A DNA stretch of 64,000 nt, from contig JAZBRS010000014.1 of NCBI GenBank assembly GCA_037176725.1, positions 71,778,501 through 71,842,500 on the forward strand. The letters are read 5' to 3'. The notes beneath the pieces are model-generated. The model was not told the DNA's origin. It searched no databases and worked only from the letters and a program-made list of their open reading frames with translations. The position numbers and the translations under genes are program-made. This DNA is from Posidonia oceanica (taxonomy: Eukaryota > Streptophyta > Magnoliopsida > Alismatales > Posidoniaceae). Of this stretch, positions 34,027-43,942 are shown piece after piece (within the stretch, counting starts at the first letter, position 1; every line of letters begins with the position of its first letter).

Positions 34027-35401
34027 CCAAGGCCCGTATCCTTGCAAAATCTTCTTCCTCTACATCCACACATGCATCCCTTTTTCCTACATCCCAGCAT
34101 CTGCACTGTACATACATGTTTACTTTGCACTTTAGCACATGAATAGAGCATAAAGTAAACAACATTTGCATGGCATCATCAGCATCGCCCGATGACAAAA
34201 ATCGGAATAGCTTGCCTACTATGGAAAGAGTTTGTTCTTCCTCATTTGACACTGCTTAGATGTCCTAAGCATAGTAAGGGAGCCACCATCCATTGAGAGC
34301 AGAGTGAAATGCCCAAACTCCTCCTAGAGCCTACACCTCCAAGAGGGAGATAAAATGATAGGGCGTGAGCAAGAGTGTGAGCCAAGAAAAGCATTAGCAC
34401 TTGGGCAACAAGAATATAGAAGATAGAAGGCGTAGACAGAAGCTAGCCCATGAGAGAGGCAAACAGGCTAGCTCTATCCCTACGACTAACCTTGGAGAGG
34501 AGTCGAAGCCAACGCCTAGAAGCCCACATATCCTCATAGAGACTAGCCACCCCTAACTTGCAGCAGCTCCCCAGCACCATACCAGGCGCCCTTATACCTC
34601 CAACCTAGGGATTGAACAAACCTGTACTCCTATGAGGGAGCAAAAGAAGCCACATTGCAAAAGAGTAGGTGTAGGGTCTAGTGAGTTTGGCATGGAGCCT
34701 GTTCCATCACTCCCCCAGTATACACCTTCCTAGCACAACACCGAACATGACTGAGAGCCACGTACAGTCTAGGAGTCTAAGTAGGGTCTCGTGAATCGAA
34801 GACATCTCTTTCCTCTGAAGCAGGCATCAAAAGCATCCCAATACTGAGGGCAATTCAAATCACATTAATCATGCATACATCACTAGCAAATAAGCATTTC
34901 TCCTGTCCCCTCGACTTTACAAGGCCGATCGATCTAGGACAGTACTGCTGACGGTAGCATAACAACTACTTTCTGACCACTCAGCACCCATCAGTGCCTA
35001 TCCTACAGCAGAAGTCTGTACTTGCACCGCCTTGAAAGGGCAACAAGCCAGTAAGAGCCCTGATTTTTGAGCCAAGCGCCAGAAGCTAGCGATCCCAGAT
35101 ATCGAAAATATATGCCGGACATGTAGAGCGCATTATCCAGGCTGAGACTTTCAGCGCTTAGAGTCAGCGACAGATACAGGCGCGTAATATCGGTGCGAAG
35201 TTCAGATTTTACAATTTCTGCAGACAAACAGTTGCCTCTGTATGCATTGAGACAAACCAAGCAGCATGCACTCAGAATAAGCAGGCAAGTATGATAAAGC
35301 CAAGTTTCTGCATGTATTCCATTACAGACTCATTTGGTACAGACTCAGTTGTTACAGGCACAGCCGATACAGACACAGCCGATACAAGCAGATACAACCT
35401 T
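34027..35401. other. Element H spacer between integrase and antisense gene B
   Basis: No coding feature is supported. Short runs of GATACAGACACAGCC-type repetition occur at 35335-35395 in what would be the 3' flank of antisense gene B. I see no LTR boundary here. Confidence 0.6.
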
Positions 35402-36840
35402 TCAGACATCAGAATTGGAGCACGCCCCCGTCGAGTTCCTGGCACCTGGGAACGAGGGAGCACCTGGTGGAATCTCACGGATGGGCCAGGTCTCTTCCAT
35501 ATGCGCCTCATACTCTGCAGTATAGCCAGAACCCTTCATCATGGGAATCCTGTTTGAGTAGACACAGCGGTGCGCCATGCAAGCCAACTCGGTAGTCATC
35601 GCAGTGGAGCTGAGCGGATATAGCTGATAGAAGTCTGGCATCGGGTCCTGCTCAAAAGCATCTTGGCAGTAGCCAAATTGCCACATCACCCTGATCGGAT
35701 GGTACTCCCCACCTCCGGTGAGCATGGGGAGGACAATCAGTCGCATGTCGCTATCATTGAAGAAGGTAGCGAATGGCTCCGCATCAGCAGGGATGATACG
35801 CCAAGTCACTGAATCTTCAGTCAAGCCCTCCAGCACATTGTACACATCGCGGACACAGGAGATGGTTCGAGAGTGACCACTGTGGCAGTATGCGTCAAAT
35901 GCAGAGCATTGTGGATGCAGAATTTCTACCCCCATATGCGCGGCAAGCCAAACCTGTTTAGAAGCAAAGTCAGCCTAGCAGAAAAGTGCAAACAGTGAAC
36001 AGTGACAGAGACAGCAGCTTTTACCTGAACTAGGGCCCCACAATCGTAGAAATGCTGGCAGTGCCACAGGATACGATCTAAGGCCCGATTTGTCTCAGCC
36101 AGAACAACAGGGGCCAGATCTATCTGCCTAGTCACCACAGCTAAGGCAATCTCCGCAACCTCGATGGCGACAGTCATCCTACCATGACTGAACACCAGCT
36201 CCCCCAGAAAATGGCGACGAATCCACGGAGCCACAGGTCGTCACCCAGCATGGCATGCTTCTGAACTACCTCGTCGAAGTACCCCAGACGCAGCATAGGC
36301 AAGTCACCATCTTTGCAAACCAGGTGGCAGTCACAGTCACCCGACTGGAGCCCAGTCAGTAGGTTTAGTACATACAAATAACCATCACGCCGCATGAAGA
36401 TTGCAGGCCCCTACAGCCTCGACAAGCAGCAAATCTGCCTCGCTTCCTCCAAGGTAGGAGTTAGTTCCACCTAACTGATGCGGAAAATGTGATGAGCCGG
36501 TTTCCAGAACCGGGCTGCGGCACACAGCAAATATCGGCTCACTTCCACATTAGCAATGCTCAGAAGCTTCGTGGAAATGCCCCATGACCGTAATTTCTCA
36601 CTGTCTTCAACAGTGAGTGCGCCAATCCATGCCTGCAGAACATCGGAGTAGTGAACAGGTGTCACCATGGTAGGATAGCCCTGCCAAGAGGAAAGGAAAG
36701 CATGAGACCTCTCTAAAAAACCTGAAGAACCATGAACAAGGCTTGAGCAAGCACAGATCTAGCCAACAAATCAAGAATAGCAAGAAGCAGCACTCACCAT
36801 GGTCGGCCGGCTTTGGATCCGGTGGAAGCACCGTGACCAC
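35402..36840 (-). pseudogene. Element H accessory gene B: antisense, intron-bearing PMD-like gene
   Basis: It lies antisense to pol. The predicted order is an exon 36840-36798 (acceptor CTAG, donor ATG|GTGAGT), intron 36797-36681, an exon from 36680 (CAG|GGCTATCCT) to 36025, a 71-bp intron 36024-35954 (CAG|GTAAAA...AAACAG|GTT) and an exon 35953-35402. Joining at GALVQ/VWLAAH reproduces the continuous E1 protein (GALIQVWLTAH), which supports the intron. The PMD-like core reads LLCAAARFWKPAHHIFRI. Two in-frame stops (about 36474 and 36414) and a frameshift near 36215 break the second exon. Function is unknown. Confidence 0.8.
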
Positions 36841-37390
36841 CTAGATGAAGCAGCCAAGAAACAGCAACGGCGGTGCAGAACCAACCCAGGCAGTGCCAAT
36901 AGAAGCATCATGCAGCAGGAAGAAGAAGGAGGCAGGGCAACCCCGTGAACAGAGCCTGCAATGAATGGGTTCTTGTCAGTAGACTACTAGGCGAACTTTC
37001 TAGCCGGAAACAATCGCCGTACCATGATGATGATAGAGACAAGCGGTATATCTGGTCACGCATTCTAGATGCATCATTGCAGCGGTATGTCCAAGCAGAA
37101 CCAACTGGCGCGGAATACCGGCGCAAAGTGCAGTTTTCAGACAGAAAGCTCAGAACTGTCTGTATTGGCTCCATATGGCACCCAACCTTCCAAATGCCCA
37201 TGGAAAAGCTGTACAAACATCAGAAATCATTCCAGGACCTGTAGTAAACCTTCAAACACACACCAGGGATTTTCTAGCAAAATTTGCATATATTGGGAAT
37301 ATTTGTCCAAAATTCAAGCATTACAAGTTTCTCAAGTTCTTTTACATTTGGCTTGAATTAAACAAAAAGGAATGCTGTCTTCTGGTCCCC
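36841..37390. other. Region between antisense genes A and B of element H
   Basis: It could hold an upstream exon or the promoter of gene B. I see no clear coding segment; the short ORFs on both strands have no resemblance to the accessory proteins of E1 or E3. Confidence 0.45.
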
Positions 37391-39880
37391 CTACTCCTCC
37401 CACGAACTGTACTCCTTGTTAGAGTCAGGATCTTGCCTCCGCACCGTCTCAGCTGTAGTGCGGGCCACCTTCCGAGTCAGTCTCCTAGAAATCGTGGTAG
37501 CACGAGCCCATGAGGCAGCAGGAGTGGAGGTGCCAACATCCTCGCCACCGGACCTATCCTCCTCCTCATGCTCCACAGTAAACTCCTCACTGCTAGACAT
37601 GTTCATCTCCCTAGCAAGAACTCTACCCTGGGAAGCAGAAAGCAAGAGCAAGTCAGAACAGGGAATGGCAATTATAATTTGACATTATCATATGCAAATT
37701 AAAAAGCAAACCTCCATGCCAGCCCGCCACCTCGCTGGCAGTAGAGAAAAGAGTATCAGAACCAGTAAAGAGCAGTAATACAGTTTAAAGAATGATTTTG
37801 ACAAGTTATTACCTCTTTCTCCCTCATGTCGTCATAGAAGGCCTTAAAGACCACCTCAAAACCCTGTAGAAGATCAGCAACTCAGTTAAGCAGTTATCAA
37901 CAGTTGCATATTAGAACAGAATCTACGTAAAGGAGAATTATCATACCTTGGCCCAATCAACGCTATACCACATCCCGCGTTGTGCCTCTCGCAACTCCTC
38001 GGCAAAGAGATATGGTTTCCCCACTCGGCAAAACTAGTTCTGATACACATCGGGCTCTACACCGCGGAAGAAGTATCTAGGCGGGTGCTCGTGAGCCGCA
38101 GTAGTCGCCCTGTGAGCCATCACCCGTGTACAGGCCTTCGACCCCATGTCAGCAGGAGGCAGGGGAATGCAGAACTCGTCAGCCATCTGGTGACGAACGT
38201 GCTCTAGGAGATAGAGCGCCGACTTCTTCAGGAAGTAGAATCTGATCTGCCGCTCCCTCAACTCCCACACCGAGTGCCAAGGAACCCAATCCAGTCCCTC
38301 AAACTCCTCAAAAGGACAGAGCCAGACCTGAGTCAACAAACCAACAAGTAGAGTCAGAAATCAGTAGTTATGATAACTTTGTAGAATTAAAATGAAAGTA
38401 GAAAAGACTCACATCCTCTAAGCACTGCATGTTGAACAGATATCTATACGACTCATAGCCAAACACACCCGAGGTGAGCCTGTGGTCTGGCTCGCACCAC
38501 TGCCGTGGAAGAGGGAGCATCTCGGGACGCAAGCGGTAGAAGTAATGACCCCGAACGGTGTGCTCTATCACCCAATACTGTCAAAGAAAACAGAAGAAGT
38601 CAGAACAGTTCTCAAATGGCTTTCTTATAGTTAAACAAACAGAACTTATGGCTTACCGTGAGGAGGGGGTACAGGCCAAAATACGAGCATCGTCCCTGCT
38701 GAACGACATTGTCCAAGCCACAGAGCAGCCAGGCATAGCTAGCTCCTCCCCAGTCATACATATCTAGGCGATCCAGGTCCGCCAGATAGATCAGCAAGTC
38801 CGCGTGCACACAGATCCCGAGACATCATAGAAAATTAGATAAATCAGCTCCAACAGAAAGTGCCGCAACATGAAAGTTGATTGCATAGAACCAGGAGCTG
38901 GATTAGGCCACATCTCAATCCAACTACGAAGCCAGGACAGCTGGAAGCTACACTTCAAGCGGTTGTTCTTAGGTGGCACCCTCCCAAGCAAGCCCGGCAC
39001 CATCACAAAGCCCTGCGTCGCTTTGCCCACAAGGGGCTCTCCTCCGAAACGCAGGCCTGTCAGCAGCGCCCAGTGCTCTGGCAACACCTTCATCTCCCCG
39101 TGTGGGAAGTGGAACGTGTGTGTCTCGTGCCGCCACCACTCGGCAAGGGCCCGGAAGAAAGGGTAATGCCCGTGGATAATTGGAATCCGCAGGAAGCTAC
39201 GAAAAGGAGTACAATGTAGCAGGAACACACGTAGATGCTTTGGTAAACGCCAAAAGTGCTCCAACATCGGTGCCTAGTGACACCTCATGGTTCGGGTAGC
39301 ATCCCCAGCATGCAAGAAGGATATCAGAGTCAGACACTCATTATTTAAAGACAAAGAGCAACTAAATGAAAAGCACGCTTACCAAGAAGTCATCCCTCTC
39401 ATAGATGTGATGGGGATCGAACAGGCAACCCCCGTAGTTGCCCCTCTCCTGCAATTGCAACTCAAGTCAGAAACACAGGCAGTTGAGCAATCAAAGGGTA
39501 GAGCAAACAGAGATTATTTCAAAGCATACCTCCTCGAAAATGACCGGCAGGACCGGACCAGAAGGCTGCTCCGACACAATCATCATCCTCGAAGTTGGGT
39601 AGCTCGAGGTAGAAGCTCGGGAACTAGACGCACCTCGGCTCAAAGCTCGAGAGCCAGAAGCACCTCGGCTCGAAGCCCGAGAGTCGGAAGTACCCCGACT
39701 CGCAGCCCGAGAGGTAGAAGCACCCTGACTCGCAACCCGAGAGGTGGAAGCGCTCTGGCTCATAGCCCGAGAGGTGGAGGCACCCTGAGTCACAGTCCAA
39801 GAGCTGGAGGCTCCTTGGCTCAAGGTCCGAGAACCAGAAGCACAAGCCCGCAACATCTCAAGAGCAGAATCATGGACAGA
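37391..39880 (-). pseudogene. Element H accessory gene A: antisense multi-exon plant mobile domain gene
   Basis: Eight exons with GT-AG borders can be read: 39880-39530, 39448-39383, 39273-38657, 38577-38413, 38327-37947, 37863-37813, 37734-37712 and 37627-37391. Six neighbouring joins keep phase. The third exon carries the PMD core (RALAEWWRHETHTFHFPHGE, then a tryptophan-containing helix and LLTGLRFGGEPL). The first listed exon encodes a Ser/Arg-rich decapeptide repeat (GASxSRAxSR/Q). Damage includes a 1-base shift near 38817, a TAG near 38035 and a phase error around the 23-base microexon. PMD proteins in plants include MAIN and MAIL1, nuclear factors in gene expression and transposon silencing. 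A first coding exon upstream, perhaps in the GC-rich block to 41365, is likely but not proven. Confidence 0.78.
39600..39840. repeat. 30-bp tandem repeat encoding a Ser/Arg decapeptide array
   Basis: About eight units of 30 bases (on + : CTCGAAGCCCGAGAGTCGGA and variants) lie within the first recognised exon of gene A. The period keeps the frame open, giving the GASTSRAASR-type array on the minus strand and RSTLTRNPRG-type peptides on the plus strand. Only the minus frame is flanked by splice signals consistent with the rest of gene A. Confidence 0.8.
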
Positions 39881-40849
39881 CTGCAAAGCAAGGCCATTAG
39901 TGCAGAGTATTTCACAGTTAAATCTCAGAAAATACAAGCACAAAGCAAACAAGCATATTGAAGTTGCAGAATTAGCAGATACAGAGGCATCATTACAAAT
40001 AGGCACGTGAAAATTGCAGGATCACCCTGGAAGTGGGTAAATTGCAGAAAGTTTGCAAAATTCACAAGATCATGGCATCAATTGCTAAAATCACAGAATT
40101 TGCATAAAACAAGGCATAATTTGCAAGCACATTGCCAAAATTGCCGGATAACCCTAGAAATGGGTAAATTACAGGATTTGCCAAGTTGCAGAATCCAACC
40201 TGAGCATTGCAAAACATTGCTAAACTACAGAGCCATGGCAAAGTTAACAAACTAACATGGTAAATTGCAGAAAAATGCAGAATTACACAGTCATGGCATG
40301 ATTATTTGAAAATGCAGAATTTGCAAAATCATGACAAAACTTGCAGAATTTAGCAAAAGATTTACAAAGCCCTAAGTAAATCACAGAAGCCATGGTAGCA
40401 ATGCAAAAATCCATTGCAAGCATGCAAAATCTGAGCATCAAAGTCCAAATGGCGAAATGCAAACTTTGAACGTTCAAAATGCAAACATACAGGGGCAGTG
40501 CATCACGGTTCAATATCCAAATGCAAGCTGTGGACAACAAAATGTAGGCATGCTAAAATCAAAGCTCCGAATGCAATGTTGGGTTTTCAAACAACGAATT
40601 GATCCAAGTTCAGAGTTTAGGCACACAGAATCAGTGCAGCATGGTTAAACAGCAAATTGCAGGCATAGCAGAGTAATAATCCAAGCATTCAAATGTCAGA
40701 AATGCAAGCTTTGAACAAGCAAAGACGCAAGCATGTAGCACAAGCTCAAAATGCAATATCAGAATTCAAAATCAAAATGCAAACTCAATATCAGAATTCT
40801 ATCAGAGATTCAGAATTCAAAATCAAATTCAGGAATGCAGAATCAGAGG
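39881..40849. other. A-rich spacer with TGCAAAAT words in element H
   Basis: No gene is supported. The + strand is full of words such as AATTGCAGAA, AAATGCAA and CATGGCA at irregular spacing, similar in style to the A-rich part of the E1 LTR. It may be a large intron of antisense gene A. Confidence 0.5.
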
Positions 40850-41480
40850 CACGAGGGCGATGCACTTGCGTCACGCCCGTCACCATCTCCACAGCCTTCA
40901 CTAGCCACAACACCTTGTGCTGTGCCGCCGGCAATGCCATCCTCGCCGCCGTCCGCGACAGGGCACAGAAAGGGGGAGAAGAGGACCAGAGCATGCCATA
41001 CAGAGAAGGAAAAGGAAGAATCAACGGCATACCTCAGCGGAGATCGCCAGAGAGCCATCGTCATCGACCGCAGCACTGCCCCTCAAGCCGCTCCCAGTCG
41101 CCGCAGAGTCGCTCCCAGCCGCTGCAGAGCCGGCTGCCCTCGTGTCGCTTCTGGCCGCGAGTTGCTGTCCGCCCTCGCTGCCACCAGCCGAGTCTCACCG
41201 CGCGTCACCACCCTGCGAGCCGCCCCCGACCGGAGAGCCACTTCGCGCACTGCCATTGCCAGCAGGGCCTCCTCTCGTGCCACACCCTTCTGCGTCGCCA
41301 CCGCCACCCACGGAGCCTCCCCTCGCAGCACCGACGCCCTCTCTTGTGTTGCCGCCGTCAGACATCTTCGCCGCCAGAATCGGAGAAGGAGGAGACGAGT
41401 GGAGGAAGAGGTGGAGAGGAAGTGGAAGAGACAGTCGAGAGAGATGGGAGAAGGAGGAAGTTTGTGTATCAGTGAAGTAT
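40850..41480. other. GC-rich block, possible first exon of antisense gene A
   Basis: All six frames are open for long stretches because of composition. On the minus strand an ATG at 41365 starts a Gly/Ser/Arg-rich frame (MSDGGNTREGVGAARGG), and the strand upstream of it (41366-41530) is pyrimidine-rich, as in plant 5' untranslated regions. This suits a first exon of gene A, but no homology supports any of the frames. Confidence 0.4.
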
Positions 41481-42596
41481 GAAAAAAATGAAAAAAAAAA
41501 GAAACGGTTTAAAACCAAACATTTGATGCAAAATTCCAATACAATAAGGTTTGAAGAAAATCAAAGAAGATGCAAGAGGAGTTGCAGGGCAGTTGTAACT
41601 GGTGGGACCCACCAGTTAAAAACAAAATTGTGACAACTTCTTCACATGCACAGTGCCATGCACAGGGTATAAAATGCAAATTACCCAATGAAACTACAGT
41701 TGGGTCCCCAAATTTCTACAAAATTGCACACAAGTCCTTGACACAGGCAAATTTGCAAATCAGATCCCTAAGGTTGTGAATATAACCGGGAAACTCCAGA
41801 ATCAGCGAAATTGCTCAAGAAACCCTTGAGGTTGTGAAAGTTGCAGACAGGCCCCTAACATCGGCAAAATGTCAGAACAACGCCCAACAGTCAGTAGTGA
41901 CTTTAGTTATGATAAGTATCAGTGCATCAATTGCAGACGCTCCCAAAATGAGCAGCAAACAGCGGAGCAAGCGGACTGGCAGCATATTCCCTCAAAGTCT
42001 TAGAAAGTACAATTAGGCCCCTAACTTTTGTAGAGGACTCAGAACAGCTCAAATCTCTGGTAAATTTCTATCAGTGCCCCTCAGGATCTTGAGGATGGCA
42101 CCCCCGGACAAAATCAGAAAAGAAACCAGCAAAAGTCACTGCATGGGAAAATTGCAGAAAAGTCCCTGTAGTTTCTCAAAATTTCAAAGTCCAATCTGAC
42201 TGATGCCAGACTTACTCAGAGCAGCTCTAGATAGAAGTCAAGCAACCACGGCATCCGGCAATTGCCCTTAGGACTAGTAGAGTCGCTGTGTGCCCCAGAC
42301 GGGAAATTTGCACTCAGGCCCCTATCTTTCCGTGGAACCGCGAAGCATACCTTACATCACTCTGCACAACCACAAGCATCACATCAGAGTCTCCTCAGCC
42401 TGTTTGGGTAAATTGCAACAGTACCCCTGTAGTTTGGCATAATTGCACAGATGCTCCTATCAGTGCAAAGGCCACAATCGCCCAACGAGGCATCGCAGTT
42501 GTAGGTCACCGGCCCATCGCTTTCTGCCTGGATCTCTTTCGGGCTGGCAACCCTAACTGTCACGGGACCGTCTACGGACCTCTGCCATATCGCCAG
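41481..42596. other. Spacer with repeated short phrases in element H
   Basis: No gene is supported. Phrases such as AATTGCAGAAAAGTCCCTGT, CAGGCCCCTAAC and GTACCCCTGTAGTTTG recur about every 60-120 bases, giving a loose non-tandem repeat structure. It could include the promoter of antisense gene A. Confidence 0.5.
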
Positions 42597-42960
42597 ATAC
42601 TGGTATTCCCATTATCTTTCCGGTCGATAAGTCCGAAACTTATCACATTTCAGCCCCTCCTTACGGTCAATAAGTCCGAAACTTATCACTTTTTTCCCTT
42701 TTACGGTCGATAAGTCCGAAACTTATCCTTTCCGGTCGATAAGTCCGAAACTTATCACATTTCAGCCCCTCCTTGCGGTCGATAAGCCCGAAACTTACCA
42801 CTTTTTTCCCTTTTGTGGTTGATAAGTCCGAAACTTATCCTATCTGGTCGATAAGTCTGAAACTTATCACATTTCAGCCTACCCCTTTCCGGTTAATAAG
42901 TTTGAAACTTAACATCTCTTCGCTTTTCCTCGGTCGATGAGTCTAGAACTCATCATACCG
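42597..42960. repeat. Element H hairpin repeat array (GATAAGTCCGAAACTTATC units)
   Basis: About eight copies of CGGTCGATAAGTCCGAAACT followed by TATCA-type bases alternate with spacers such as CATTTCAGCCCCTCC and TTTTTTCCC. The stem GATAAGT/ACTTATC becomes GATGAGT/ACTCATC at 42934-42954, so both arms changed together. It occupies the same position as arrays I-III of E1, before the polypurine tract. Confidence 0.88.
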
Positions 42961-43529
42961 TGCCATTCTACCCTTTCGTGCACCTCCGTATCGGACGGAC
43001 GGAGTCCCGTCTGCTTGTTTCCTCGTGCCGGACGAACGAGAACAAGCTATTCCTTTCACGCGACTTCGCTCCAGACGGACAAAGTCCTGCTTGTTCTGGT
43101 TTCTTGCCGAGCGCACAAAGACCACTTTTTCCTTCGAGCTGGCAGCCCTAATTGCTCGGTCAACAAACCGTCAAAATGTCTGTTTGGGCTGGTAGCCCAA
43201 ACTGCTCGGATGACACCCGTCACAATGTCCACCTCTTTTTTCGATGCCAGGAGCAATTCGCTTGTCCTTGGTATCCCTCTCTCGATACCAGGGGCATCTT
43301 TTTTATTTGCCTCGGTATCTTTCTCTTTTCGGGCCGATAACCCAAACTATTCGACAAAGAGTCTGTCAAGTCCTCGGACTGATAACCCAAACTATCCGGC
43401 GAAGAGTCTGTCAACTCTTTAGGCCGATAACCCAAACTATCTGACGAAGAGTCCGTCAACTCCTTGGGCCGATAACTCCAACTATCTGGTGTTGAGTCTG
43501 TCAACTCACCACTCATCGCATCACGTAGC
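42961..43529. repeat. Element H second repeat block (CGATAACCCAAACTATC units)
   Basis: Between 43340 and 43500 four units read GGCCGATAACCCAAACTATC or variants, followed by GACGAAGAGTCTGTCAACTC. This is the reverse-complement counterpart of the E1 block CAGTTTGGGGTGCCAGCC, in the same orientation relative to each element's sense strand. The part 42961-43330 holds more degenerate relatives (GACGGAGTCC-type and GGTATC-type pieces). Confidence 0.8.
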
Positions 43530-43929
43530 ATTTCATTAATGTCATTACACTGCATTCCACATCACCGCATAGCATCGCCCTCTGCAAATGTCCCCAGCAG
43601 GGTTTGGCATCATTACAGCATCACCAGCATTGCTTAGAGCCGCAAAAAGCTCAGCACACACACCGCATCATATAGGATCAACATCACATGCATAGCAACA
43701 ACATCGCCATCGCTTATAGCCACACAGAGCTCAGCATATGCCAGCATCATTAGCATCATTTGTAGCAGCATCGCGTGAACCCGCATACATTCCCTAGTGG
43801 AGTTCAACGCACATAAGAATCAGCATCCGCATCGGCATTCGCATTCGCTTTCCGATTGCACCGCTCTAACTCGGGCGGGGTGTCTTTTGTCAACCCTGAG
43901 CAATAGGCATGGTTCCCATGACCTCGCTC
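43530..43929. other. CAT-rich stretch before the polypurine tract of H
   Basis: CATCA/GCATC words recur irregularly (43530-43850), corresponding to the GATG-rich part of E1 at 7430-7560. It is followed by a block conserved with E1: GGGTGTCTTTTGTCAACCCTG here corresponds to CAGGGTTGACAAGACACCCC at 7292-7311. No coding signal is seen. Confidence 0.6.
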
Positions 43930-43942
43930 AGGGAGGGGCATC
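43930..43942 (+). other. Element H polypurine tract
   Basis: AGGGAGGGGCATC is identical to the E1 tract and is followed by AGTAGACACCCC, the start of the H 3' LTR with its first T changed to A. Confidence 0.85.

Noticed and set aside
37391..39880. Independent host gene of the MAIN/MAIL type captured by chance
   Set aside because: E3 has the same antisense two-gene arrangement at the same place, which favours a family feature, although a host origin further back remains possible.
40693..41482. Plus-strand ORFs of about 250 codons in the H GC-rich block
   Set aside because: Several frames are open together, all are Arg/Pro/Ser-rich, and the antisense gene A offers a better explanation for the block.
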